Notes: generated by a model not told the origin, from the letters alone. DNA of 37,138 bases from an uncultured Clostridia bacterium (GCA_946184295.1 CAMHEZ010000022.1:1-37138), one strand, 5' to 3'; positions 15,899 to 24,461 are shown, counted from the stretch's first letter. Made by a program: numbers and translations.

Positions 15899-16624
15899 CT
15901 AATTCTCAATCGCCGTATCCAGCGCAATTTCCATCATCGTGGTGAAGGTGGTCTGCCGTTCCTCGGCAGTGGTAGCCTCGCCGGTCAGAATGTGGTCGGA
16001 AACCGTAAAGAGTCCCAGCGCATGCTTCCCGCAGCGTGCCGCGTTCATATAAAGTGCCGCCGCTTCCATCTCGATGCACAGCACACCCATTCTCGCCCAC
16101 TGCATCGTGGCGGTTTCGTCGTCGCAATAAAAGGTATCGGACGACAGACAGTTACCCACATGATACACTGCGCCGTGTTTTTCCGCGTTGTCAATGGCCG
16201 TCTTCATCAGGCCGTAGCTCGCGGTCGGCGCGAAGGTACCGGGCAGCTTGTACTGTGAGGCATAGTTGGAATTGGTACACGCCCCCATGGCAATGACGAT
16301 ATCCCGCACATGGACATCCGGGGAAATTGCCCCTGCCGTGCCCACACGAATGATATTCTCCACGCCAAAAAAATTGAAAAGCTCATAACTGTAAATCCCG
16401 ATAGAAGGCATTCCCATGCCGCTGGCCATCACTGACACGCGCTCTCCCTTGTAAGTGCCCGTGTAACCCTGAATGCCCCGCACATTGTTGACCAACACCG
16501 CATTTGCCAGATAATGCTCCGCGATAAACTTCGCCCGCAACGGATCACCCGGCATCAGCACTGTCCTCGCAAAATCCTTGGGCTCCGCGTTGATATGCGG
16601 TGTAGGATAATTTTTTTCCGCCAT
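15899..16624 (-). CDS. deoD: Purine-nucleoside phosphorylase (DeoD)
   Basis: Phosphorolysis of purine (deoxy)nucleosides to base and (deoxy)ribose 1-phosphate, the substrate of DeoB. The 241-residue protein is a trimeric/hexameric-type NP-I phosphorylase: PHINAEPKDFA, MPGDPLRAK, GSGMGMPS-like ASGMGMPSIGIYSYEL, RVGTAGAI and IEMEAAALY (with the ribose-contacting Met-Glu). The ATG at 16624 is preferred over an upstream in-frame TTG because GAGG is properly placed. It lies between deoC and the deoB-cdd fusion on the same strand. Confidence 0.95.
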   Translation of the reverse strand: MAEKNYPTPHINAEPKDFARTVLMPGDPLRAKFIAEHYLANAVLVNNVRGIQGYTGTYKGERVSVMASGMGMPSIGIYSYELFNFFGVENIIRVGTAGAISPDVHVRDIVIAMGACTNSNYASQYKLPGTFAPTASYGLMKTAIDNAEKHGAVYHVGNCLSSDTFYCDDETATMQWARMGVLCIEMEAAALYMNAARCGKHALGLFTVSDHILTGEATTAEERQTTFTTMMEIALDTAIEN

Positions 16625-16668
16625 CTTTCTCAAACCTCTTTTCTCATCATCATGCCATGAACGATTCT

Positions 16669-17325
16669 TTATTTGTCTTCGTTCTTCATTTTCTTCACCA
16701 GTCGGCTGGTACCCAGTCGCGACGCGCCCAAAGAAATCAGTTCTTCCGCGTTAGCAAAGCCGGCAATGCCGCCTGAGGCCTTGATTTTAACATGGGGAGC
16801 CACATGCTCCGCCATCAGCTTGATATCCGCCGCCGTGGCGCCGCCCTTGGAAAAGCCGGTGGACGTCTTGATGAAGTCCGCGCCGGATTCCGACACGATC
16901 TCACACATTTTGATTTTTTCTTCCTCCGTGAGCAGGAAAGTCTCGATGATAACCTTCAGAATCCTGTCACCGCACGCTGCCTTGACTGCCTTGATTTCAG
17001 CCAGAATATCATCATAACGCTTGTCCTTGAGCCAGCCGATATTGATAACCATGTCAATTTCGTCCGCGCCGTTGGCAATCGCGTCCTGCGTCTCGAACAC
17101 CTTCACCGCAGTGGTGCTGTAGCCGTTCGGAAAACCGATCACCGTGCCGATCGGCATTTTGCCATTCAGATATGCCGCTGCCTGTTTGACATAGCTCGGA
17201 GGAATGCAGACCGACGCCGTGCCGAACTGCAAGCCGTCGTCACACAGCGAACGAATTTCCTCCCACGTTGCCTCAGGCTTCAGACGCGTATGATCTGTCA
17301 TTTTCAAAATCTCTGCTTTATTCAT
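16669..17325 (-). CDS. deoC: Deoxyribose-phosphate aldolase (DeoC)
   Basis: Cleaves 2-deoxyribose 5-phosphate into acetaldehyde and glyceraldehyde 3-phosphate, the last step of deoxynucleoside catabolism. At 218 residues it is a typical class I aldolase barrel. It shows DHTRLKPEA, VGFPNGY-like IGFPNGYSTT, the VIIETFLL segment with a general acid, and the Schiff-base Lys in FIKTSTGFSKGG. AAAGGAG precedes the ATG by 10 nt, and the gene begins 16 bp after the radA stop, so it is probably co-transcribed with radA and leads deoC-deoD-deoB-cdd. Confidence 0.96.
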   Translation of the reverse strand: MNKAEILKMTDHTRLKPEATWEEIRSLCDDGLQFGTASVCIPPSYVKQAAAYLNGKMPIGTVIGFPNGYSTTAVKVFETQDAIANGADEIDMVINIGWLKDKRYDDILAEIKAVKAACGDRILKVIIETFLLTEEEKIKMCEIVSESGADFIKTSTGFSKGGATAADIKLMAEHVAPHVKIKASGGIAGFANAEELISLGASRLGTSRLVKKMKNEDK

Positions 17326-17341
17326 AAAAGATTAACTCCTT

Positions 17342-18742
17342 TCAACTTTCCAGTGCTTCCACAGCCTGTCGAATGGTGCGCACACCGTAGAGATGAATAC
17401 CGTAATCCTGCGGGGAGCCGCTGAGGGATTGCAGATTGTGGTAGGGCATAATACATTTGTTGAACCCCAGTCGCGCCGCTTCCCGAATACGTGCTTCCGC
17501 ATGGTTGACGGCGCGCAGCTCGCCCGCCAGACCGATTTCCCCAAAGGCGATCACGTCCTCACCCACACACACGTCCTTGAGACTGCTCACAAGAGCAATG
17601 GCTACCGCCAGATCCGCCGCAGGCTCCATCAGTCGGAGTCCTCCGACCACATTGATATAGGTGTCCATATTGGCGAAGAAGTAGCCCGACCGCTTTTCGA
17701 GTACGGCGATAATCAGATTCATGCGGCTGATGTCAAAGCCGGTGGACATACGACGGGGATTGCCAAATCCGGACGAGGCCGCCAATCCCTGCACTTCCGC
17801 CAAAATCGGCCGCGTGCCCTCGATAGTGCAGGCCACACAGGTACCTGATACATTCACCGGACGTCCCGACAGCAGCATCATGGAAGGATTTTCCACTTCC
17901 CGCAGGCCGTTATCCTGCATATCGAACACGCCGATCTCATTGGTAGAGCCGTAGCGGTTTTTGACCGCACGGAGAATGCGGTAAGACAGATGCCTGTCCC
18001 CTTCCAGATACAGCACCGCATCCACAATGTGTTCCAGCACTTTCGGTCCCGCAATCGCGCCGTCCTTGTTGACGTGTCCCACCAGAATCGTGGGGATTTC
18101 CAGCGCCTTGATGCTGCGCATGATGGCATTGGTACACTCGCGCACCTGCACCACACTGCCCGCCGAGGAACTCAGTTCTTTCATCATCATGGTCTGAATG
18201 GAATCGATCATCACAATGTCCGGCTTCATGACGCGGATATTCTCAATTACTCGCTCCACATCGGTTTCGGCCAGTACATAGAGATTCTCGCTGTTGACCC
18301 CCAGCCGCATGGCGCGCAGTTTGAGCTGCCGGCGCGATTCCTCGCCCGATACATAGAGGATTTTCAGTCCACGCCCCATGTATTCACAGATTTGCAGAAG
18401 AATGGTGGATTTGCCGATGCCCGGGTCGCCGCCCAGCAGAATCAGCGAACCTTTGACGATACCGCCCCCCAGCACCCGGTCAAGCTCCCCCATACCGGTG
18501 GAATAACGTGGCTCGTCCTTGGTGCTGATGTCGCGGATAGAAGTCGGCAGATCCGACGCGGTCAGCGTCACCGACGGAGCGCCGCCGCGCCGCAGTCCCG
18601 ACGCGCCGGGAGCAGGCACAGCCGTTTCCCGCACCTGCTCTTCCAACGTGTTCCACTCACCGCACGACGGACATTTGCCGTACCACTTGCTGGATTCGTA
18701 ACCGCACTGATTACAGACATACACATTTTTTGATTTTGCCAT
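17342..18742 (-). CDS. radA: DNA repair protein RadA/Sms
   Basis: RecA-like ATPase and branch-migration helicase for recombination intermediates. The 466 residues begin with a C4 zinc finger (CNQCG...CPSCG), then a RecA-type core with Walker A GGDPGIGKST and Walker B IVMIDSIQT. The RadA motif reads KNRYG (consensus KNRFG). A C-terminal Lon-protease-like domain carries VGGLRLMEPAADLAVA and AFGEIGLAGELR. The M-A-K-S-K start fits the family; a longer frame reads 147 bp into the promoter. The SD is weak (AAAGG, about 14 nt away). Its own promoter lies just upstream. Confidence 0.96.
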   Translation of the reverse strand: MAKSKNVYVCNQCGYESSKWYGKCPSCGEWNTLEEQVRETAVPAPGASGLRRGGAPSVTLTASDLPTSIRDISTKDEPRYSTGMGELDRVLGGGIVKGSLILLGGDPGIGKSTILLQICEYMGRGLKILYVSGEESRRQLKLRAMRLGVNSENLYVLAETDVERVIENIRVMKPDIVMIDSIQTMMMKELSSSAGSVVQVRECTNAIMRSIKALEIPTILVGHVNKDGAIAGPKVLEHIVDAVLYLEGDRHLSYRILRAVKNRYGSTNEIGVFDMQDNGLREVENPSMMLLSGRPVNVSGTCVACTIEGTRPILAEVQGLAASSGFGNPRRMSTGFDISRMNLIIAVLEKRSGYFFANMDTYINVVGGLRLMEPAADLAVAIALVSSLKDVCVGEDVIAFGEIGLAGELRAVNHAEARIREAARLGFNKCIMPYHNLQSLSGSPQDYGIHLYGVRTIRQAVEALES

Positions 18743-18781
18743 TTTTATTCGATTCGCCTTTCGTTTGTGCCTGTTTCTGTC

Positions 18782-18810
18782 AGTATAACACATTTTCCCG
18801 CAAAAGGCAA
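18782..18810 (-). promoter_or_regulatory. radA promoter
   Basis: Minus-strand TTGCCT (18810-18805), 17-bp spacer, TATACT (18787-18782), 40 bp before the radA start. This promoter probably drives radA-deoC-deoD-deoB-cdd. Confidence 0.7.
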
Positions 18811-18836
18811 CCGTATTATTGGACGGATTTGTCAAA

Positions 18837-19565
18837 TTATCGTGAAGATTCCCTGTATTGCAGAATGCCGCGATAAATACAATAAGCAATCCGGTACTGA
18901 TATTCCTCCGTTCCCAGCAGCGCTTCCTCCTTCGGGTTCGATAAAAAGCCGCATTCGCAAAGCACAGCGGTGTTCTGCGCGTTGTAGAAAAGATAGAGAT
19001 TCTTGCCGGTTTTCACAATTTCCCGCGGCTTTTCGGGCTGGATGGCTGTGTTAAATTCGTCCTGAATATACTGCGCCAGCAACTGACTGCTCTCGCGGTT
19101 GGGGGAATAGAAAATCTGTCCGCCGTAGGTTTTGCTGCTGCCCTCCAGCTTATTCTGATGAATGCTCACCAGCGTGGAGCCAGGATAGAGCTTTGTCAGA
19201 TTCAGACGGTTGCGCATATCGCTGATTTTCTTCTTGCGCACGGTGGTATCATCAACGTCGTTGGTCGCAACGTCGGTTTCACGGGTCATCACCACATCGA
19301 ATCCCGCCTGGGTAAGCATATCGCGCAGCTTGAGTGATATGGCAAGATTGATGTCTTTCTCCACGGTACCGTTCACGCCTACCGCGCCTCCGTCAAATCC
19401 GCCATGTCCGGGGTCAATAATGATGACGTTGGTATTGTCCTGCTCCGCCGTTGTCATGCTCATGCCGCTGACGCCTTCATACAGACGACCCGTCAGAAAC
19501 AGTGCCAGCGCCAGTATGCCCGCCGCAAAAAATAAAAACCAATGCTTCGCCCTCAGGTGAATCAT
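18837..19565 (-). CDS. cwlD: N-acetylmuramoyl-L-alanine amidase, CwlD type
   Basis: Zinc amidase that cleaves stem peptides from peptidoglycan; CwlD-type enzymes create muramic-delta-lactam in the spore cortex. The 242-residue protein has an N-terminal membrane anchor (about 8-26) followed by an Amidase_3 domain: IIIDPGHGGFDGGA (zinc His), VEKDINLAI (zinc Glu), VSIHQN (zinc His) and CECGFLSNP with the catalytic Glu. The start at the second ATG is preferred because GGAGG is 9 nt away, versus only 3 nt for the first. Size, anchor and lack of binding repeats suit CwlD, but a vegetative amidase remains possible. Confidence 0.8.
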   Translation of the reverse strand: MIHLRAKHWFLFFAAGILALALFLTGRLYEGVSGMSMTTAEQDNTNVIIIDPGHGGFDGGAVGVNGTVEKDINLAISLKLRDMLTQAGFDVVMTRETDVATNDVDDTTVRKKKISDMRNRLNLTKLYPGSTLVSIHQNKLEGSSKTYGGQIFYSPNRESSQLLAQYIQDEFNTAIQPEKPREIVKTGKNLYLFYNAQNTAVLCECGFLSNPKEEALLGTEEYQYRIAYCIYRGILQYRESSR

Positions 19566-19787
19566 GCTCATACGCCTCCGTTAATCTTTCTCATATGTCC
19601 ATGTTTATTGTCCAAACCATTGAATTATGACTTGCCAAAAGGTACTGTTGGGACATGATTGGGGAAGAAATTTGTGAGAAGTATTTGAAATATTTGAAGT
19701 AAGTTTACATATTTGTAATAAAGCGCCGGGCAAATTATGAGATAATAAATTTTGAAATACGGTTCAGGAAGGGAGCTAACCACCAAG

Positions 19788-20729
19788 GTGTTTGGGTATA
19801 TCCGCATCTGCAAGCCGCAAATGAAAATTTGTGAATATGACACCTACCAAGCGGTCTACTGTACCCTTTGCCGCCACCTTGGCAGACACTTGGGGCTGCC
19901 TGCGCGCATGCTGCTGAATTATGACTATACTTTCCTCACCATGGTCATGATCGCGCTCAGCGAAGAACCTTCCCGGTTTGTTCGCGGCCGCTGTGTTTTC
20001 AACCCCGCCAAACGGTGCGGCAACTGCGCCACTCACGCCGACGCCTTTGAATATACCTCCGCCCTCACCGCCATCATGTTCTATCACAAGCTCAGAGATA
20101 ATATCAACGACGCCACCGGCGGCAAGCGGCTGCTTTGGCAAATGCTCCTGCCGTATGCGTCTCATGTCCGCAAACGCGCCATGAAGCTGTGCGCCGACGA
20201 AGACGCATTGGTGGACAAATATATCCGCAGGCAGTTTGAGGCCGAGCACAGAGCCGTTGAAAGCGGTGATGTTATCGTCGATGAACTGTGTCAGCCCACT
20301 GCCGACGTGATTTCCGCCATCGCGGTGAAACTATCGACAAAGCCGGACGAACAAACGGTATTGAAATATTTCGGCTATTTCCTCGGCCGCTGGATCTATC
20401 TCATCGACGCGCTGGACGATCTGGACGAGGATTTACAGAATCGCTCTTTTAATCCGTTGGCACTGAAATTTCACCTGACGGCACAGGACACGGCGGAGCG
20501 TTCCGAAGCGTGGGAAAATGCCCGTCAGTTCGGCAACGACAGCCTGAACCAGTCCATTGCCGAAGCCATCAAATATTACGAATTACTCGATTTCGGTCAG
20601 TTCAAACCGATACTCGACAATATTATGTATCTCGGCGTCTCCGAGGCGCAGCGATCAGCCTTGATGAAAGGCATGACCGACAATCCCAAAGAACAAAAAA
20701 ACCGAAAAACAGGAGTTGAAACATCATGA
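19788..20729 (+). CDS. DUF5685-like protein with two DxxxD motifs
   Basis: A 313-residue, mostly helical soluble protein of the DUF5685 type, function unknown. The GTG start (V-F-G-Y-I-R) fits the family N-terminus; an upstream TTG adds twelve unlikely residues. Cysteine pairs YCTLC (25-28) and the C69/C77/C80 group suggest metal binding. Two acidic motifs stand out: R-D-N-I-N-D (Asp104, Asp108) and L-D-D-L-D-E-D (Asp211, Asp215), the latter followed by R219 and NP (222-223). Their DxxxD form and the trailing Arg/Pro resemble the paired motifs of squalene/phytoene synthases; this is my inference. The stop overlaps the next gene, a J-domain protein, by 4 bp (ATGA). Confidence 0.82.
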   Translation: MFGYIRICKPQMKICEYDTYQAVYCTLCRHLGRHLGLPARMLLNYDYTFLTMVMIALSEEPSRFVRGRCVFNPAKRCGNCATHADAFEYTSALTAIMFYHKLRDNINDATGGKRLLWQMLLPYASHVRKRAMKLCADEDALVDKYIRRQFEAEHRAVESGDVIVDELCQPTADVISAIAVKLSTKPDEQTVLKYFGYFLGRWIYLIDALDDLDEDLQNRSFNPLALKFHLTAQDTAERSEAWENARQFGNDSLNQSIAEAIKYYELLDFGQFKPILDNIMYLGVSEAQRSALMKGMTDNPKEQKNRKTGVETS

Positions 20730-21415
20730 CGGATCCGTATGCAGTACTGGGCGTGTCCTCCGGTGCCTCTGATGAAGAGGTCAAGACCGCTTATCGCAAT
20801 CTTGCCAAGAAATATCACCCCGACAATTACGCCGGCGCCCCCGATGTAGCGGAGCTGGCTGCCGAAAAAATGTCACAGATCAATCAGGCTTACGACGAGA
20901 TTGTCAATGCCCGCAAAAACGGGCAGCCTGTCGGCGGTTCCTCCGGCGGCACGTCGGGCGGCTATGGCGGCAGCGCAGGCAATCAGAACAGCTACAACGG
21001 CGCGGGCAGCTTCTCCGGCTCGCAGCACACCGACTTTGCCGATGTGCGCAACCTGCTGGCGGCAGGGCGTATTACGGACGCGGAAATGGTGCTGGACGGT
21101 GTTCCCGCGGCGCGCCGCAACGCAGAATGGTACTTTCTCAAGGGCAGCGTGCTCTATCGCCGCGGCTGGATCGATCAGGCTTACGCTTACCTCGAAACCG
21201 CAGTCAATGCCGCCCCCAACAACACCGAATACCGCGCCGCATATACGCAGGTTTCTCAACAGCGCAGCGGCAAGAGAGGCGGTTATCAGTATAACCCAAA
21301 ACAAAGCAATTCTTCGTGCACCAGCGGCTGTGGTCCCTGCTCCACCTGCGTGGGTCTGCTCTGTGCCGACTCTTGCTGTGAGTGTTTCGGCGGCGACCTC
21401 ATTACCTGCTGCTAA
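20726..21415 (+). CDS. J-domain protein with Cys-rich C-terminal tail
   Basis: A 229-residue non-canonical DnaJ homologue. The J domain occupies residues 3-62 with the HPD triad at 31-33 and should stimulate a DnaK-type chaperone. A Gly/Ser-rich linker (about 68-100) leads to a TPR-like helical region (about 105-180; WYFLKGSVLYRRGWIDQAYAYLETAV). The last 33 residues contain eleven cysteines in C-x2-C and CC patterns (SGCGPCSTC, SCCECF, ending CC). The classical CxxCxGxG zinc repeats of DnaJ are absent. It is translationally coupled to the DUF5685-like gene upstream, suggesting it serves that protein or inserts a metal centre (inference). Confidence 0.88.
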   Translation: MTDPYAVLGVSSGASDEEVKTAYRNLAKKYHPDNYAGAPDVAELAAEKMSQINQAYDEIVNARKNGQPVGGSSGGTSGGYGGSAGNQNSYNGAGSFSGSQHTDFADVRNLLAAGRITDAEMVLDGVPAARRNAEWYFLKGSVLYRRGWIDQAYAYLETAVNAAPNNTEYRAAYTQVSQQRSGKRGGYQYNPKQSNSSCTSGCGPCSTCVGLLCADSCCECFGGDLITCC

Positions 21416-21441
21416 CCATCACAGAACCGGGAGGAATTGTT

Positions 21442-21987
21442 TTGAGAAATTCTGCCAATTCGGCCAAAATTGCCGTCTGTGGCATTTTGACGGCGCTCAG
21501 TGTGCTGGCTCTCGTGCTGGCGGGATTCCTGGGGGTCATGACCTACGCGGCCCCTATGCTGATCGGCGGATTGCTCATCGTGCCGGTCAAGGAATACGGC
21601 ACCAAGACGGCTGTCACTATGTTCGCGGCGGTAGCGCTGCTGGGCATCATGCTGGTGACGGACAAGGAACTTGCTTTCTTCTATCTCATGCTGTTCGGAC
21701 ATTACCCCATCATTCAGCCCTACATCAACCGTCTGGCCTCGCGTCCGCTACGGATGGTTGTCAAGGCGGCGATTTTCAACGGCTGTTCCGTATTGGCCAT
21801 CTGGCTGGCGAGCGTCGTCATGGCCGTACCGGTCTTCGACACTGACAGCCCGTTGTGGCTTGTGCTGCTGTTTTATTTTGTGGTGGGAAATTTTGCTTTT
21901 GCTTTTTATGACCACGCGCTGTGGGAATTTTTCGCTCTCTATGATACCAAGCTGAGAGGTTTCCTCAGAAAATTTATGAAATTCTGA
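21442..21987 (+). CDS. Small multispanning membrane protein, function unknown
   Basis: A 182-residue hydrophobic protein with about five predicted membrane helices (approximately 9-30, 33-52, 57-76, 104-125, 130-155) and a basic C-terminus. The TTG start at 21442 is chosen because GGGAGG is 7 nt upstream; a longer frame starting inside the J-protein gene has no SD. The pattern A-K-I-A-x-x-G-I-L-T-A-L-S-V at the N-terminus and a mid-protein F-G-H-Y-P-I-I-Q motif recall small ECF-transporter S-component-like proteins, but I cannot assign a substrate. It begins 26 bp after the J-protein gene and ends the trio before a strong terminator. Confidence 0.78.
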   Translation: MRNSANSAKIAVCGILTALSVLALVLAGFLGVMTYAAPMLIGGLLIVPVKEYGTKTAVTMFAAVALLGIMLVTDKELAFFYLMLFGHYPIIQPYINRLASRPLRMVVKAAIFNGCSVLAIWLASVVMAVPVFDTDSPLWLVLLFYFVVGNFAFAFYDHALWEFFALYDTKLRGFLRKFMKF

Positions 21988-22004
21988 TGTATGGCAAAAA
22001 TAAA

Positions 22005-22047
22005 AAGACAGGATACGGTTTTTTAATTGTTCCGTATCTTGCCTTTT
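22005..22047. terminator. Bidirectional terminator
   Basis: GGATACGG (22011-22018) pairs with CCGTATC (22032-22038), with extra pairing outside. It has a T-rich tail on plus (GCCTTTTTTG) and U-rich tail on minus (GTCTTTTTATTTT). It separates the membrane protein gene from the convergent polysaccharide deacetylase gene. Confidence 0.82.
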
Positions 22048-22065
22048 TTGTTTGAGAAGAAGCAA

Positions 22066-23049
22066 CTAGGCCTGAAAGCCAATTGCCGCTTTGAAGGTAT
22101 TAACAGACATCGAACCGCTGACACGAACCCGTTTGAGCTGGAGGGGGTCGTCGCCACGGTGAACGAAGCCGTAGCGCGTGGTGAAGGCCAGACGGAAACC
22201 CGTCTGACGCAGGATTTCCTTGGAATTGCCGCCGTAGGTGCCGTAGGGATAGGCAAAATACCGCGAACCGTTCAGAATTTCAACCGACTTTTGGATATCC
22301 TTCACGCCCTCCTCAACAGAAACGCCCTGCATCATGCCCCGGTTGTCGGGAACGCCGCCGCTCGTTACCATGCCCTTGTGCATATTGTGGGTGTGGGAAT
22401 GCAGTTCCACGTTAGGCAGCGCCAGTTTTTCGGGGATATGTTTACGATAGCTGGTGATGACAAAGGAAGTCGCAACAAACCCGTACTTGTGGAGTTCCGG
22501 CTGGAGCAGCTCAAAGAAATTGTCCTGTCCGTCGTCGGACGTCAGCAGAATACAGCGCCGGGGCAGTTCGATGTTGCCGTTTAGCCATTCATAAAGCTCG
22601 TCCATTGTTAACGTCACATAGCCGTTTTCCCAGAGGAATTGCAGCTGCTCCCGTACCGACTGAATCGAATGACTGTTGGTACCCTTGGTAGGTTCCTCAA
22701 ACACCTCATCATAAAAGAAATGGTACATCATCACCGGCACATAAGTGGCCTTCTCGCCGTCATAATTCTGAAAACGCGCGACATACGGCGGTTCCTGCGG
22801 GACAAACTCGGTATCAAACGGTGTACCCGCGAGCGAAATTTCACCTGTACGTTCCACGGAACCTGTGCGTTCCGTAGAACCGCAGCACAGCGCCGTCATG
22901 CTGTCCGCCGCCGCCGCGGCCTTGTCAAATGACACAGATCTGCCGCTGCCCGCACCGATGATGCCCACCAGTGCAAAACAGACCACCAACAAGGCGGCTG
23001 ACCCCAGCAGCACGCCCCAGACATCCATGTGTTTTTTATTCAAATCCAT
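22066..23049 (-). CDS. Membrane-anchored polysaccharide deacetylase (NodB domain)
   Basis: Carbohydrate esterase family 4 protein of about 327 residues. An N-terminal membrane anchor (about 12-34) precedes a Ser/Thr linker and a NodB domain. Visible motifs are VMMYHFFYDE, TSDDGQD (normally TFDDG; Phe replaced by Ser), HSHTHNMH (H-x3-H zinc motif) and the AYPYGTYG substrate loop. Substrates of this family include peptidoglycan GlcNAc and other surface glycans. It is the last gene of the run and starts about 5 bp after the ymfI stop. The exact start is uncertain: an upstream TTG at 23058 overlaps the ymfI stop, and no start has an ideal SD. Confidence 0.87.
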   Translation of the reverse strand: MDLNKKHMDVWGVLLGSAALLVVCFALVGIIGAGSGRSVSFDKAAAAADSMTALCCGSTERTGSVERTGEISLAGTPFDTEFVPQEPPYVARFQNYDGEKATYVPVMMYHFFYDEVFEEPTKGTNSHSIQSVREQLQFLWENGYVTLTMDELYEWLNGNIELPRRCILLTSDDGQDNFFELLQPELHKYGFVATSFVITSYRKHIPEKLALPNVELHSHTHNMHKGMVTSGGVPDNRGMMQGVSVEEGVKDIQKSVEILNGSRYFAYPYGTYGGNSKEILRQTGFRLAFTTRYGFVHRGDDPLQLKRVRVSGSMSVNTFKAAIGFQA

Positions 23050-23054
23050 CACCT

Positions 23055-23792
23055 TCAACTCACCACGAATCCGCCGTTTGCACCAAGTACCTGTCCTGTG
23101 ATAAAAGACGCTTTGTCAGAACAAAGAAAATAAATCGCCTCCGCAATATCAGCTGAGGTTCCCAGTCGCATGAGCGGCGTGTCATTTCGGAGCGCATCCA
23201 GGTCTTCCTCACGCAGGTGAGCGTTCATATCGGTGTCAATCACGCCCGGCGCCACACAGTTCACACGGATTCCGCTGGGGCCTACCTCCTGCGCAAGCGC
23301 TTTGGTGAGGCCGATGACAGCTGCCTTTGTCGCGGAATACAGCACCTCGCAGGACGCGCCGACCTGTCCCCACATGGAGGACACATTCACAATGCTGCCG
23401 CGATGCGCCCGCAGCATCTCCCGCAGCGCGATTTGGGAACAAAGGAACATTCCGTCAACATTCACCGCAAAGGTCTCCCGCCACTCATGATGGGGAATCT
23501 CCGTAAAAAGGCACTGCCGCGCCACTGCCGCGTTGTTGACCAGAATACCGACAGGGCCGAGTTGCCCACGCACTGCATCAAACATCGCCGCTACCTCATC
23601 GGAACGAGACACGTCTGCCTTCACTGCCAATGCCATACCGCCCGCCGCGTTGATTTCCCGCGCTGCGGCAAAAGCACTTTCGCGGCTGTGATTATAATTG
23701 AGCGCCACCGGGTGTCCCTGCGCGGCAAAAAGTCTGGCAGTGGCCATGCCGATGCCGCGGGACGCTCCTGTCACCAGGACCGTATCCTTCAC
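23055..23792 (-). CDS. ymfI: SDR, probable EF-P 5-aminopentanone reductase (YmfI type)
   Basis: Short-chain dehydrogenase of 245 residues: cofactor motif TGASRGIG (8-15), NNAA (86-89), catalytic Ser139, Tyr152 and Lys156 (YxxxK), then PGVIDTDM. The segment S-S-M-W-G-Q-V-G-A-S-C-E-V around the catalytic Ser is characteristic of the YmfI group, which reduces 5-aminopentanone to 5-aminopentanol on Lys32 of elongation factor P; ordinary FabG differs here. It overlaps the GNAT gene by 4 bp (ATGA), indicating coupling. The SDR family is certain, the EF-P role is inferred from motif similarity, and efp is not in the window. Confidence 0.82.
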   Translation of the reverse strand: MKDTVLVTGASRGIGMATARLFAAQGHPVALNYNHSRESAFAAAREINAAGGMALAVKADVSRSDEVAAMFDAVRGQLGPVGILVNNAAVARQCLFTEIPHHEWRETFAVNVDGMFLCSQIALREMLRAHRGSIVNVSSMWGQVGASCEVLYSATKAAVIGLTKALAQEVGPSGIRVNCVAPGVIDTDMNAHLREEDLDALRNDTPLMRLGTSADIAEAIYFLCSDKASFITGQVLGANGGFVVS

Positions 23793-24460
23793 GCGTTCTT
23801 CTCCCCTTCCGCAACTGACTTTTCACTTGTCTTGGGTCTGAATTGATACTTGAGTTTCGGGAACCGTTTCAGAAAACGCTTTCCGCTGAAATCACGCGAT
23901 ACTATCTCACGGGCATACAAGCTCATCAACCAGATATCCTCCGCCACGCCGTCCGTCACCACGCCGTCCCGAATGTGAGCGATTTTGACAAATCCTAAGC
24001 GACAGTATGTGCGGATCGCGTTTTCGTTGGACGTGCGCACTTCCAGCCGGATTTCGTGAAAGCCCCGCTTCAGGGCGTCTTGAATCGTAGCGGTCATGAG
24101 CTTACTGCCGAGGCCGCGGTGACGGTACTCCTTCCGGATTCCCACGCCCAGAAAACCCACATCGTCCGGCTCGTCGGCACGGCGCACGATGTCACACCAC
24201 CCCACGGCCTGATCGTCCCCGTTGATGAGCAGAAACTGCGGATAGCCGCACTGCCGACAGGCACGGATAAAATCAATCATATCCTGTAGCGGATATCCCG
24301 CCGAAATCGAAAGGAATTTTCCTTCCCGCGCCACATTGTCAAAGGTATCGCTGTAAGACGCCACATATTTTTCAGAGGATTTTTTGATCTTCATTCTCTC
24401 GCTGCTCTCGTTGGCCGTGACGCACCTCGAGGACTCCATGATGTCACACGATGCACCCAT
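23789..24460 (-). CDS. GNAT-family N-acetyltransferase
   Basis: A 223-residue protein with a GNAT core. It has V-G-W-C-D-I-V at strand beta 4, GFLGVGIRKEYRHRGLGSKLM carrying the acetyl-CoA loop (R-x-x-G-L-G), and the NENAIRTYCRLGF motif. A basic C-terminal extension (about 185-223) is extra. The first ATG (24460) sits two bases after the maturase stop with GAGG 6 nt upstream, and is therefore kept; a later Met (residue 23) is an alternative. The substrate is unknown. Position between the SCIFF maturase and ymfI, with ATGA coupling to the latter, suggests co-expression only. Confidence 0.88.
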   Translation of the reverse strand: MGASCDIMESSRCVTANESSERMKIKKSSEKYVASYSDTFDNVAREGKFLSISAGYPLQDMIDFIRACRQCGYPQFLLINGDDQAVGWCDIVRRADEPDDVGFLGVGIRKEYRHRGLGSKLMTATIQDALKRGFHEIRLEVRTSNENAIRTYCRLGFVKIAHIRDGVVTDGVAEDIWLMSLYAREIVSRDFSGKRFLKRFPKLKYQFRPKTSEKSVAEGEKNA

Positions 24461-24461
24461 C

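Noticed and set aside
18743-18889. N-terminal extension of radA by 49 residues
   Set aside because: It would read through a good promoter (18782-18810) and into the end of cwlD; RadA normally starts just before its zinc finger.
19566-19787. Gap between cwlD and the DUF5685-like gene
   Set aside because: Contains a duplicated TATTTGAA(A/G) near 19682-19700 and several weak -10 like hexamers, but no promoter, RNA or gene strong enough to annotate.
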